64,000 bases of DNA, taken from assembly GCF_001730305.1 (NCBI RefSeq), contig NZ_MIJY01000001.1, forward strand, positions 124,001-188,000. The letters run 5' to 3'. The DNA comes from Enterococcus termitis. GTDB lineage: Bacteria > Bacillota > Bacilli > Lactobacillales > Enterococcaceae. The notes under the pieces are model-generated. The model saw only the letters and a list, made by a program, of their open reading frames with translations, had not been told where the DNA came from and did no database searches. Positions 8,942 to 17,948 of the stretch are shown here, piece after piece. The stretch's first letter is position 1; every line of letters begins with the position of its first letter. The translations under genes and the position numbers were made by a program.

Positions 8942-10366
8942 ATGAACGAAAAGGCCAAGTCCGTCATAAAAAATCTATATTACACAGTTGCAGCCAATTT
9001 CGCTACTTTAGGAATTTCTGTATTGTTAAACCTATTTGTCCCTAAATTACTTGGAGTTCGGGAATATAGTTACTGGCAGTTATATGTTTTCTATTCATCC
9101 TATGTTGGTTTTTTTCATCTAGGCTGGATCGATGGTATTTATTTGAAAATCGGTGGAGAAGAATATGATCAGTTGGATAAACGAAATTTAGGGTCACAGT
9201 TTTGGTATCTGGCATTTTTTGAGACGATCGTGTCGTCAGTTGTGATCCTATGGGCGTTTTTCTTTTTACCACCAAGCAACAAAACATTGATTTTAATTCT
9301 GACAGCAGTCGTTTCCCTGATTACAATCGCAAAGACGTTTATTCTTTTCATTTTTCAATCGACAAACCGCATCAAAGAGTATGCTCAACTATCGAGAACT
9401 GACCGCTACCTGTATGTCGTGTTTATCGGAGTATACCTTCTTATGGGCGGACGTAACTTCTTCTGGCTGATTTCGATGGATATTCTCTCTAGATTGATCA
9501 TGACAATCTGGGGAATGTATCGCATCAAAGATATGCTTAGTGTAAAGTTGATACGTTTAAAAAATGTTTTACCGGAAATTATTGATAATATCAATATCGG
9601 CAGCAAGCTAATGATCAGCAGTATCGCAAGTATGTTGATTATTGGAACGATTCGTTTCTTTGTTGAAAAAAAATGGACCATTGAAACGTTTGGGAAGCTT
9701 TCGTTCACTTTAAGTATTTCCAATATGTTTTTGACCTTTGTCAATGCAGTCGGTGTAGTGATGTTTCCATTACTTAGAAGAACGAATCAGGAGAAGCTAC
9801 CGACTCTCTTTGTAACACTAAGAAATTTATTTGTTCCGATTACGTATGCGATATTGCTTTTCTATGTTCCTGCAAAATATGTTTTAGCGATCTGGTTGCC
9901 CGATTATGCAGAAAGCTTGAAGTTTATGGGGATCTTGTTCCCAATCATTATTTATGAAGGCAGAATGTCTTTATTGATCAATACGTATCTAAAAGCCTTG
10001 CGAAAAGAAAAGACGATCTTATTCGTTAATGTGTCTACCTTATCACTGTCGTTGATTTTGTCGATTATTATCATCTTTGTTTTTGGTAATTTAACTTGGG
10101 CAGTGGGACTTATTTTGATCAGTTTAGCCTTTAGATGTAATTTTGCAGAATTATTTTTGTGTAAATCAATGAACATTCGTGTGGTCCAATCAATGGTTTT
10201 AGAAACACTGCTGACCGTCCTGTTTATTTTAAGCAATCTATTCTTTGGCGGTAGCTTTATCAGTACAGGAGTCTATGCGGTATGCTATTTGATTTATCTT
10301 TTAGTTAATTATAAAAAAATGATCCAAAGTTTTAATGAATTTCGAGGATTATTAAAAGGAACATAG
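8942..10366 (+). CDS. polysaccharide flippase (Wzx/MOP superfamily)
   Basis: 474 residues, with about 12-14 hydrophobic segments, starting with the NLYYTVAANFATLGISVLL helix and the FVPKLLG motif common to Wzx-like exporters of the MOP superfamily. It would move undecaprenyl-linked repeat units across the membrane before polymerisation by the 5716 product. A gap of 98 nt separates it from the preceding gene and it ends in a terminator, closing the polysaccharide cluster. The transported unit is unknown. Confidence 0.88.
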   Translation: MNEKAKSVIKNLYYTVAANFATLGISVLLNLFVPKLLGVREYSYWQLYVFYSSYVGFFHLGWIDGIYLKIGGEEYDQLDKRNLGSQFWYLAFFETIVSSVVILWAFFFLPPSNKTLILILTAVVSLITIAKTFILFIFQSTNRIKEYAQLSRTDRYLYVVFIGVYLLMGGRNFFWLISMDILSRLIMTIWGMYRIKDMLSVKLIRLKNVLPEIIDNINIGSKLMISSIASMLIIGTIRFFVEKKWTIETFGKLSFTLSISNMFLTFVNAVGVVMFPLLRRTNQEKLPTLFVTLRNLFVPITYAILLFYVPAKYVLAIWLPDYAESLKFMGILFPIIIYEGRMSLLINTYLKALRKEKTILFVNVSTLSLSLILSIIIIFVFGNLTWAVGLILISLAFRCNFAELFLCKSMNIRVVQSMVLETLLTVLFILSNLFFGGSFISTGVYAVCYLIYLLVNYKKMIQSFNEFRGLLKGT

Positions 10367-10393
10367 ATAATTGTTATTTATTTCCGTTGAAAC

Positions 10394-10439
10394 AAAGATT
10401 GAAAGCTGATTTATATTATTGGTTTTCAATCTTTTTTTG
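10394..10439 (+). terminator. Rho-independent terminator ending the polysaccharide cluster
   Basis: AAAGATTGAAA pairs with TTTTCAATCTTT across an AT-rich loop and is followed by a T run. It lies 28 nt after the flippase stop codon. Confidence 0.8.
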
Positions 10440-10507
10440 TATAAATAAAGAATTTTAAAACAGTTATTTAGACGTTTATAAAACACTTTAAGAAATAAAT
10501 ATATTCG

Positions 10508-10536
10508 TGGACAAAAAGAGTCAACTTTGTTACAAT
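10508..10536 (+). promoter_or_regulatory. sigma-A-type promoter of the ChW/C39 gene
   Basis: TGGACA (10508-10513) and TACAAT (10531-10536) are separated by 17 nt, about 30 nt upstream of the start codon. This indicates that the ChW-repeat gene is transcribed separately from the polysaccharide cluster. Confidence 0.65.
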
Positions 10537-10566
10537 GATTCTATTGAAAGATAAGGGGTGGAAAAG

Positions 10567-12966
10567 TTGAAAAAGAAATTGGGGTATTTTCTCATCGGTA
10601 TGATAACGACAGTTATTTTTATGCCAACTATAGTTTTTTCAGAAGAAGTATCTACTAGCACAACCATTAGTACTAGAGAGGAATATCAAACAGAATCAAC
10701 CAGTGAATCACAACAAACAATTGAAAGTTCAAGCACAGAGTCAACTCAAATTAGCTCAACAGAAAGTGAAAGCGCTAATAAGGCTGAGGTGACAGAAGAT
10801 AGTGCTAACCAAGAAAAAAGAAGTACAGCTCTTAAAGTTAAGTACTCCATTTATAATGACAAGCAAGGATGGCAACCTGATCAAGAAGATGGTGCTGCAG
10901 CCGTCTTATCTGACGGGCGGATCGAATCAATAAAAATTGGACTAGACGGAGTTGAAGGGGAACAAGGCAGTATTCAATACCGTGCTCATGTAGCAGATGT
11001 TGGCTGGCAAAATTTTGTTGATGTGAATGCTGTGAGTGGTGTACCTGGTAAACGACTAGAAGCTGTTCAGATCCAATTAACTGGTGCACTTAAAGAAACA
11101 TATGATGTTTATTATAGGGTACAGGTTCAAAATTTCGGCTGGTTGGATTGGGCCGCAAATGGACAATCTTCTGGTACGTCGGCTTTTTCATATGAAGTCA
11201 AAGGAATACAAGTTCAATTGGTAGCCAAAGGTCAGGCGGCTCCTGGAAAAACAACTCGTCCTTTTGTGCAATTTAAAAAGCCAAATATAAAATACCAAAG
11301 TCACATTCAAGATATTGGCTGGCAGGGTGTAAAGTCTAATGGTCAATTAAGCGGAACTACGGGTCAATCGAAACGAATGGAAGCAATGAAAATCGCAGTA
11401 GACAATCTGCCCGTTTCAGGAGGAATTGAATATCGAAGTCATGTTCAAGATATCGGCTGGCAAAATTATGTAGCGAACAACACCATTACAGGAACTGTAA
11501 AGCAATCAAAACGAATGGAAGCATTGAGTATCCGTTTGACAGGCGAGCTTGCGCAGCATTTCGACGTTTATTATCGCGTACATGCGAAAAATTTTGGTTG
11601 GCTGGACTGGACTAGTAATGGTCAAAACGCTGGGACAGCAGGATTTAGCTATCAATTAGAATCAGTTGAAGTTAGATTAGTCAAAAAAGGAGCAGCAGCT
11701 CCAGGATCGGTTAAGCGCTACTTTGTCCAATACAAAAAACCTGATATTGTCTATCAAAGCCATGTCCAAGATAAAGGTTGGCAAGCACCAAGTAAAAATG
11801 GTCAAACAAATGGTTCGATGGGACAAAGTAAACGAGTTGAAGCAATCAAGATAAAAATTGAAAACGCACCAGTTTCCGGCGGCGTAGAATATAGAACGCA
11901 TGTCCAAGATAAAGGCTGGCAGAGTTATGTATCAAACAATCAGTTAAGTGGAACCACCGGTCAATCTAAGCGTGTAGAGGCTTATGATATTCGTTTAACA
12001 GGCGAGCTGGCAAAACATTTTGATGTATATTATCGGACACATGCTGAATACTTTGGTTGGCTAGGCTGGAATAAAAATGGTGGAATCAGCGGAACTTCCG
12101 GCTATCGTTTCCGAATGGAAGCTTTTGATATCGTTTTAGTCAGAAAAATGTTAAATGGACCAGCAGTTTCTAATAACTATAAAAAAGCTCCAGCAGGTAT
12201 GGGCAATTATTATATGGACGCACCTAAACGAGTAGAACTAAAAACCAATCATTATTATACTGACCGTTCATTACGCAGAGGAAATGACATTTCTGCTGGA
12301 ACAGTTATTAATGTTAAGAAACGAGTACTCGATCAAAATGGATACCCAATCCTAGAAACCCCTTATGGCTATGTGACTGCGAATAAAAACATTGTCACTG
12401 CTACAAACAAAGGACAAAAAACATTTATGAATGTTCCTTACTATAATCAAATGGCGATGGGATATCCTAATGGCTGTGAGGAGTTTTCTCTATATATGGC
12501 ATTAGCGTATCTTGGTGCTACTCATGGTCAGAATATTCATCAAGTGACAGAGGCAGTTCCTAAAGTTCCATCTTGGGGAAATCCTCATGAAGGATTTAAT
12601 GGACATCCGACAGATAAGTATGGTTTCCATACAATCTATCCAAGAGCATTCACGCCGTATGCTAAAAGATATGCTCCAAATTCGAGAGATATCAGTGGTG
12701 TTGGTACAGCTCAATTTAAAGAAGAACTAATGAAAGGCAATCCTCTTGTTGTATGGGGAACCTATCCATATCTAGCAGCACCGATTATCGATGGTACGTA
12801 CTACGGCTCATTGAAAGTTGCAAATTTACACGTATGGTTGATTACAGGATTTGATGGAAATAGTTTCCATGTAACTGATCCAATCTACGGAACGATGTGG
12901 GTCAGCGAAGGAACGGTTGCTCTTTCATACAGCCCTAATAAAATGGCAGTTGCAATCGACAAGTAG
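10567..12966 (+). CDS. secreted ChW-repeat protein with C-terminal C39-like peptidase domain
   Basis: About 800 residues. A signal peptide is followed by a Ser/Thr/Glu-rich linker (to about nt 10830), then nine clostridial hydrophobic-W (ChW) repeats with GW in each, arranged as three near-identical triads of about 150 residues (nt 10840-12160). An SH3-like segment follows (about 12216-12400), then a C39-like peptidase domain with Cys (codon 12475), His (12829) and Asp (12877) as the probable triad. TTG 10567 is preferred because AAGGGGTGG lies just upstream; GTG 10558 overlaps that RBS. There is no LPXTG motif, so surface retention may rely on the ChW repeats. Possible roles are peptidoglycan or protein cleavage or adhesion; the substrate is unknown. 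Confidence 0.85.
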   Translation: MKKKLGYFLIGMITTVIFMPTIVFSEEVSTSTTISTREEYQTESTSESQQTIESSSTESTQISSTESESANKAEVTEDSANQEKRSTALKVKYSIYNDKQGWQPDQEDGAAAVLSDGRIESIKIGLDGVEGEQGSIQYRAHVADVGWQNFVDVNAVSGVPGKRLEAVQIQLTGALKETYDVYYRVQVQNFGWLDWAANGQSSGTSAFSYEVKGIQVQLVAKGQAAPGKTTRPFVQFKKPNIKYQSHIQDIGWQGVKSNGQLSGTTGQSKRMEAMKIAVDNLPVSGGIEYRSHVQDIGWQNYVANNTITGTVKQSKRMEALSIRLTGELAQHFDVYYRVHAKNFGWLDWTSNGQNAGTAGFSYQLESVEVRLVKKGAAAPGSVKRYFVQYKKPDIVYQSHVQDKGWQAPSKNGQTNGSMGQSKRVEAIKIKIENAPVSGGVEYRTHVQDKGWQSYVSNNQLSGTTGQSKRVEAYDIRLTGELAKHFDVYYRTHAEYFGWLGWNKNGGISGTSGYRFRMEAFDIVLVRKMLNGPAVSNNYKKAPAGMGNYYMDAPKRVELKTNHYYTDRSLRRGNDISAGTVINVKKRVLDQNGYPILETPYGYVTANKNIVTATNKGQKTFMNVPYYNQMAMGYPNGCEEFSLYMALAYLGATHGQNIHQVTEAVPKVPSWGNPHEGFNGHPTDKYGFHTIYPRAFTPYAKRYAPNSRDISGVGTAQFKEELMKGNPLVVWGTYPYLAAPIIDGTYYGSLKVANLHVWLITGFDGNSFHVTDPIYGTMWVSEGTVALSYSPNKMAVAIDK

Positions 12967-12981
12967 AATAGAGGGGAACTT

Positions 12982-13503
12982 ATGAAAAATAAAAAACTGT
13001 TCGTTTTATTCTCCGTGATCATTCTTGCAGTAGGGATCGTGATGTTTATCAACATGAATGATAAAAACGAAGAAACAAAGAAGGTTTATAATACAGGTTC
13101 CTCACAAAGTCAAAGTGCAGATGCCTTCAGTAAATCCAGCGTAATCGATCATACTGATGTGACGGAGACCTCATACAGTTATGACGCTGTTACAATGAGT
13201 ATGGATGAACTGGCAGCTTATAGAGAAAAGATCGAACAGGCTGGTGTGGATAGTACACTGTTTACAGACCAAGATATCCAAGCGATGGCAGCTGAAATCG
13301 AAAAAAGCGGGCAGTCCCTTTCTGACTATTTAAAGAAGCAAGACATTGAAAAAATTGACGATGCAGAAATTGAAAATGCCCGCAAAGCGTTAAAAGCTGC
13401 GGATATCGATCCAGATAAAATGCATAATAATGAAATCATTGAATTAATCAAGCAGGCCAAAAAAGAAAAGAAATCAGTCGTAGAGGTAGCAACGGAAAAA
13501 TAA
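12982..13503 (+). CDS. small membrane-anchored extracellular protein, unknown function
   Basis: 173 residues. One N-terminal hydrophobic helix (residues 6-24) is followed by a polar Ser/Gln-rich linker and a highly charged, probably helical domain with DxAEIExxxQSLSDYLKKQ-type patterns. I do not recognise the family. GAGGGG precedes ATG 12982. It lies 15 nt after the ChW/C39 gene and is probably cotranscribed with it, so it may help anchor, fold or inhibit that protein; this is only inference from position. Confidence 0.7.
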   Translation: MKNKKLFVLFSVIILAVGIVMFINMNDKNEETKKVYNTGSSQSQSADAFSKSSVIDHTDVTETSYSYDAVTMSMDELAAYREKIEQAGVDSTLFTDQDIQAMAAEIEKSGQSLSDYLKKQDIEKIDDAEIENARKALKAADIDPDKMHNNEIIELIKQAKKEKKSVVEVATEK

Positions 13504-13529
13504 TCGACTGTTTTCCCTAAATTTTAGTA

Positions 13530-13716
13530 GGATAGAGTCTGGGACATAACTCTATGGGTGACAATCTAGTCACTTGACATCCGAATAAACGGCGGAAGCA
13601 GAAACAACCCCTTCGGAAATAAGCTGGAATTCACAAAAATTTGAAGAACAATTTTCGTGAATTCCAGCTTATTTCTCGGGGTTAAACGTTTCTGTCCCAG
13701 CCTCTTATTCTATCCA
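13530..13716. repeat. intergenic palindromic repeat element (family with ATAAACGGNGG core)
   Basis: The element is bounded by GGATAGAGTCTGGGACATAA at the left and TGTCCCAGCCTCTTATTCTATCC-like sequence at the right, which are inverted to each other. Inside is a long hairpin, AAATAAGCTGGAATTCAC against GTGAATTCCAGCTTATTT, and the core ATAAACGGCGG at 13585-13595. Related sequence occurs at 50450-50620, and the same core appears at 34792-34802 (reverse) and 63365-63375. It fills the gap between 13503 and 13839 and may act as a terminator. Confidence 0.8.
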
Positions 13717-13838
13717 AAAGGCAACTGGTTAAGAGCTGCTTTCGTATTTAAAGTAGACCTTGCTCAAAAACCATGATAAACTAAGAATGTTATGGAAGTC
13801 GTGTCATTATTCTATATTAAGCTAGGAGTTACGTATAA

Positions 13839-14798
13839 ATGAATAATATATTGATTACAGGTGGTGCAGGTTTTATCGGCTCTACCTTAGCAAATTTCTA
13901 TTGTAAAGACCACAAGGTGACCATAGTAGATGATCTATCGATGGGAAATAAAAGCAATTTGGATCTCTCTGATAATATTCGATTTATTGAAGGATCTGTT
14001 ACAGATGTTCAGCTAATGAGTGAATTGTTGAAAAACAATCAATTTGATTACATTTTTCATTTGGCAGCAGTTGCTAGTGTCGCAGATTCTGTTGAGCGAC
14101 CGGTGGAAACGCACCAAGTAAATTTTGACAGTGTCTTTCACTTGTTAGAATTGATCAAAGTCAATCAGCCTAAATTGAAACGTTTGGTATTTACTTCTTC
14201 AGCGGCAGTATATGGCGATGAGCCTACTTTGCCAAAACAGGAAGAATCAGTGATCCGTCCATTAACACCTTATGCGATCGATAAGTTTGCTGCAGAAAAA
14301 TATGTCGTGGATTATTATCATTTATATCAAATCCCAACAAGTGCAGTTCGTTTCTTTAATGTCTACGGACCAAAGCAAAATCCTGAATCACCTTATTCAG
14401 GAGTGATATCTATTATGATGGATCGCTATAAAAAGTTGCTAAAAAAAGAAGAAACATCATTTACGATGTTTGGTGACGGCACACAATCACGAGATTTTGT
14501 TTTTGTTGATGATGTTGTCCAAGCATTGAATCTTGTTGCTACTTCAAAAGAGTCATTAGGTGAAGTCTATAATATCGGAACTGGTGAGTCGATCGATCTA
14601 AATGATCTAGTGTCGTCTTTAGATGAATTATTAGACAGTCAGCTGCCTGTTCAATTTTTAGAAGAACGTTCAGGAGATATTAAATATTCACTTGCGGACA
14701 TTTCAAAAATAAAAGCAATCGGTTATGAACCTAAATATACAATCAAGGCTGGCCTTGAAAAATATGTTTCTTATGAGCTTGCTCAGACAGAAAAGTAA
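13839..14798 (+). CDS. NAD-dependent epimerase, UDP-hexose 4-epimerase-like
   Basis: 319 residues. GGAGFIGS at residues 8-15 is the Rossmann motif, SSAAVYGDEP the Ser-containing catalytic strand and YAIDKFAAEKY the Y-x3-K motif. FNVYGPKQNP, DYVFVDDV-like and EVYNIGTG blocks follow, as in GalE/WbpP-type UDP-glucose or UDP-GlcNAc 4-epimerases. AGGAG precedes ATG 13839. It is a single gene ended by a terminator and probably supplies a UDP-sugar for the nearby surface polysaccharide. Glucose and GlcNAc specificity cannot be separated by eye. Confidence 0.85.
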   Translation: MNNILITGGAGFIGSTLANFYCKDHKVTIVDDLSMGNKSNLDLSDNIRFIEGSVTDVQLMSELLKNNQFDYIFHLAAVASVADSVERPVETHQVNFDSVFHLLELIKVNQPKLKRLVFTSSAAVYGDEPTLPKQEESVIRPLTPYAIDKFAAEKYVVDYYHLYQIPTSAVRFFNVYGPKQNPESPYSGVISIMMDRYKKLLKKEETSFTMFGDGTQSRDFVFVDDVVQALNLVATSKESLGEVYNIGTGESIDLNDLVSSLDELLDSQLPVQFLEERSGDIKYSLADISKIKAIGYEPKYTIKAGLEKYVSYELAQTEK

Positions 14799-14824
14799 TT
14801 TTTATAAAAGCATTGAACACTTAA

Positions 14825-14858
14825 AAACAGATCGGTATTTCTGCCGAACTGTTTTTTT
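14825..14858 (+). terminator. terminator after the epimerase gene
   Basis: AACAGATCGGTA pairs with TGCCGAACTGTT over a short loop, followed by seven T residues. Confidence 0.85.
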
Positions 14859-14914
14859 ATTGTTTGATACTCATTAACAGGAATGATACAATGAGTGCGA
14901 CTGGAGGGATTACT

Positions 14915-15655
14915 GTGACAAAGATAATCGCCCATCGTGGGAGTAAAGGAACACATCCAGAAAATACATTGGCTGCATTTAAAGAGGCAGTTCGAGTGGG
15001 AGCAGATGGTATAGAGTTGGATGTTCATTTATCAAAAGATAATCAATTGATCGTGATCCATGATGAAACCGTTGACCGCACGACCGATGGCTCTGGTAGA
15101 GTAGCTGATTTGACAGTAGCAGAATTAAAGCAGCTAGATGCTGGATCATGGTTTAAACAGTTTCCTATAAGCCAGGAAGTTCCTACCTTAAACGAAGTGT
15201 TGCAGCTTCTTGAACAGGAAAAATTTTGTGGTTTATTGAATATCGAAATCAAAACAGACAAGATCCACTACGAAGGAATTGAAGCATTGTTGGTTCAGCT
15301 TATGCAAAAACAATTATGGTCGTTTGAGTATATGTACTCAAGCTTTCATTTTTCCAGCTTAGAAAAAATCTGGTCGATTGAAAAAAATCAAGCGATTGCA
15401 CTGATATTTAACAGCTCTGATCGAAAAAAACTACTAGCTTTAGAGATACCATTTATTACTGGTATTCATCCTAATATCGATTGGACACTGACTCATTTAG
15501 ACGAATTAGCAGATTTTCCTAAAGCAGTTCGACCGTGGACTGTGAATGATAAAGAGAAAATGAAGACATGTATAAAGGATCAGTTTGCTGGATTTCATAC
15601 AGATTTTCCAGAAATCGCTTTACAGATACGTGAGGAGACACGAACTATAGAATGA
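14915..15655 (+). CDS. glycerophosphodiester phosphodiesterase
   Basis: 246 residues from GTG 14915, chosen because GGAGGG lies at 14903-14908 and the family begins with the AHRG strand. A more upstream ATG at 14864 would precede the likely -10 (GATACAAT, 14884-14891). Motifs are AHRGSKGTHPENT, the metal-binding GIELDVHLSKD, IVIHDETVDRTTDGSG and a late VRPWTVND block. It hydrolyses glycerophosphodiesters to glycerol-3-phosphate and an alcohol, in the cytoplasm since no signal peptide is seen. It overlaps miaA by 4 nt. Confidence 0.88.
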   Translation: MTKIIAHRGSKGTHPENTLAAFKEAVRVGADGIELDVHLSKDNQLIVIHDETVDRTTDGSGRVADLTVAELKQLDAGSWFKQFPISQEVPTLNEVLQLLEQEKFCGLLNIEIKTDKIHYEGIEALLVQLMQKQLWSFEYMYSSFHFSSLEKIWSIEKNQAIALIFNSSDRKKLLALEIPFITGIHPNIDWTLTHLDELADFPKAVRPWTVNDKEKMKTCIKDQFAGFHTDFPEIALQIREETRTIE

Positions 15656-16581
15656 AAAATTTAAAAAAAGTATTAGTCATTGCAGGACCAACTGCTGTTG
15701 GCAAAACTGCATTAAGTATTGAGCTGGCAAAACAGCTTAACGGAGAAATTATCAGTGGAGATTCAATGCAGGTCTATAGAGGCTTAGATATCGGTACTGC
15801 CAAAGTGACTGAAACAGAACGCTCAGGTGTGCCGCATTATTTAATTGACTGTCGTGATTTAGATGAAACCTATTCAGTTGCGGACTTTCAAAAAGAAGGA
15901 CGACTGGCAATCGAAGAGATTTCAAAAAAAGGGAAGTTACCCATCATCGTTGGTGGCACTGGACTTTATATTCAGGCGTTACTTTATGACTTTGAATTAG
16001 GCGCTAAAGATGAGTCGACAGAGATCAGAGAGCATTATGAGCGTTTTGCTCATGTGCATGGAAATCAAGAATTATGGAATTTACTTCAACAAAAAGATCC
16101 GAAAGCAGCGGAGAGTATCCATTACAATAATCAAAAAAAGATCATTCGAGCACTTGAAGTCTTTGATAAAACTGGCGTTAGTATTTTGACACCAAAAGAA
16201 ATTCCTCAACCCCTGTATGATTATTTTTTAGTTGGTTTGGAAACGGACCGTACACTATTATATGAACGAATCAATCAGCGGGTAGAGAGTATGGTTGATG
16301 CAGGGCTTTTAAAAGAAGCGCTTCAGCTGTATGAAAAACAACCGCAACAATCGATTCAAGGAATTGGCTATAAAGAATTTTTCCCTTATTTTGAAGGGAA
16401 AGAAACACTGGAAGAAGCAATTGCTCAGGTAAAACAAAATTCAAGAAGATATGCGAAAAGACAACTGACTTGGTTTAAAAATCGCATGAAGGCTAACTGG
16501 TGGGATTTGGTTCAATGTCCAGAAACAAAGACGGAGCTCAAACAAGAAATTGCCGATTGGTTAGAATCTTCGGAAGGATAG
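15652..16581 (+). CDS. miaA: tRNA dimethylallyltransferase
   Basis: 309 residues with the P-loop GPTAVGKT near residues 12-19, ISGDSMQVYRGLDIGTAK, VPHYLID, VGGTGLYIQALLYDF and QGIGYKEF. MiaA adds a dimethylallyl group to A37 of tRNAs reading codons that start with U. It overlaps the GDPD gene through ATGA and lies 3 nt before hflX; miaA beside hflX is common in many bacteria. Confidence 0.95.
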   Translation: MKNLKKVLVIAGPTAVGKTALSIELAKQLNGEIISGDSMQVYRGLDIGTAKVTETERSGVPHYLIDCRDLDETYSVADFQKEGRLAIEEISKKGKLPIIVGGTGLYIQALLYDFELGAKDESTEIREHYERFAHVHGNQELWNLLQQKDPKAAESIHYNNQKKIIRALEVFDKTGVSILTPKEIPQPLYDYFLVGLETDRTLLYERINQRVESMVDAGLLKEALQLYEKQPQQSIQGIGYKEFFPYFEGKETLEEAIAQVKQNSRRYAKRQLTWFKNRMKANWWDLVQCPETKTELKQEIADWLESSEG

Positions 16582-16584
16582 ATA

Positions 16585-17826
16585 ATGGAAAAAAGCACAG
16601 AAAAAGTTATATTAGTTGGTGTAGAAACGGAAGAAAACTATACTCGCTTTGAAGGTTCAATGAAAGAGTTAAAGAATTTGACTAAAACAGCAGAAGGAGA
16701 AGTGGTCTTTTCTTTAACACAAAAACGTCCGCGAATTGATCGTCAGACTGTTATAGGTAAGGGCAAAGTGGAAGAATTACAGCAACTGGTTGATGCCTAT
16801 GAGGCAGATTTGGTGATTTTTAACCACGAATTGACCCCTAGACAAAATCAACTGATCGTTGAAGCCCTGGGAATAAAAGTGATTGATCGAGTACAATTGA
16901 TTCTCGACATTTTTGCGATGCGAGCTCGCTCCAAAGAAGGAAAATTGCAGGTTGAGTTGGCGCAGTTGAATTATTTACTGCCTAGATTGATCGGACAAGG
17001 AAAACAGTTATCTCGTCTGGGCGGTGGAATTGGTACAAGAGGACCAGGAGAAACGAAGCTGGAATCTGATCGACGTCATATTCGAAATAAAATCACAGCG
17101 ATTAAACGTGAATTAAAAGAAGTGACTGCACATCGTGAGCGAAGCAGACAAAAACGCCAGTCATCGGATCTTTTTCAAATTGGTTTGATTGGCTATACTA
17201 ATGCAGGGAAATCAACAATATTGAATTTGTTAACAACTGCAGGAACCTATTCAGAGGATCAATTATTTGCAACACTTGATCCATTAACTAAAAAATGGCA
17301 GCTCCCGCAAGGAATGATTGTAACGATCACAGATACTGTAGGATTCATTCAAGATCTGCCGACTCAGTTGATCGAAGCCTTTCAATCCACGTTAGAAGAA
17401 AGTCGTAGTATGGATCTGTTACTGCATGTCGTAGATGCAGGTGCAGAAGATCGTCTGCAACATGAACAGACCGTTGTGGAACTGCTGAATGATCTTGATT
17501 TAGAGCAAATACCGGTTTTAACAGTCTACAATAAAAGTGATCAAGTCGACGAGGATGAGTTTATTCCAACGCTATTTCCTAACGTGTTGATGTCGGCAAA
17601 AAGCACGTTGGGAAAAGAACATCTAACCCGTGTTGTCAGAGAAAAAATGATGGAGCTGTTAACACCCTATGAGTTTGATTTGGATAGCAGTCAAGGTCAG
17701 CAACTAAGTGAGCTGACACGTCATACATTATTATTATCAGATACCTTTGATGAAGAAAGAAATGTCTATCATGTCAAAGGCTTTGCCAAAAAGAATTCTA
17801 GGTGGTTACGACCGACAAAAGAATAA
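16585..17826 (+). CDS. hflX: ribosome-associated GTPase HflX
   Basis: 413 residues. The N-terminal HflX domain includes GKGKVEEL and FNHELTPRQNQ, and the linker holds the conserved GGGIGTRGPGETKLE. The G domain has GYTNAGKST (about nt 17188-17215), DTVGFI, NKSD and a MSAK loop. HflX binds the large ribosomal subunit, splits stalled 70S ribosomes and is linked to heat and antibiotic stress. It is the last gene of the GDPD-miaA-hflX operon, with AAGGA before ATG 16585. Confidence 0.95.
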   Translation: MEKSTEKVILVGVETEENYTRFEGSMKELKNLTKTAEGEVVFSLTQKRPRIDRQTVIGKGKVEELQQLVDAYEADLVIFNHELTPRQNQLIVEALGIKVIDRVQLILDIFAMRARSKEGKLQVELAQLNYLLPRLIGQGKQLSRLGGGIGTRGPGETKLESDRRHIRNKITAIKRELKEVTAHRERSRQKRQSSDLFQIGLIGYTNAGKSTILNLLTTAGTYSEDQLFATLDPLTKKWQLPQGMIVTITDTVGFIQDLPTQLIEAFQSTLEESRSMDLLLHVVDAGAEDRLQHEQTVVELLNDLDLEQIPVLTVYNKSDQVDEDEFIPTLFPNVLMSAKSTLGKEHLTRVVREKMMELLTPYEFDLDSSQGQQLSELTRHTLLLSDTFDEERNVYHVKGFAKKNSRWLRPTKE

Positions 17827-17828
17827 AC

Positions 17829-17882
17829 TAAAAAAGTTGAGTAGTAGAACATTGTTGTTCTTTTATACTTAACTTTTTTATT
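17829..17882 (+). terminator. terminator after hflX
   Basis: AAAAAAGTTGAGTA pairs with TATACTTAACTTTTTT around an inner AGAACA/TGTTCT hairpin, and ends in a T run. Confidence 0.8.
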
Positions 17883-17948
17883 TGACGTAGTTATTTTATT
17901 GAAGGGGTGATATACTGAATAAAAAGGTTTGTTGTAAGGTGGTAGGTT

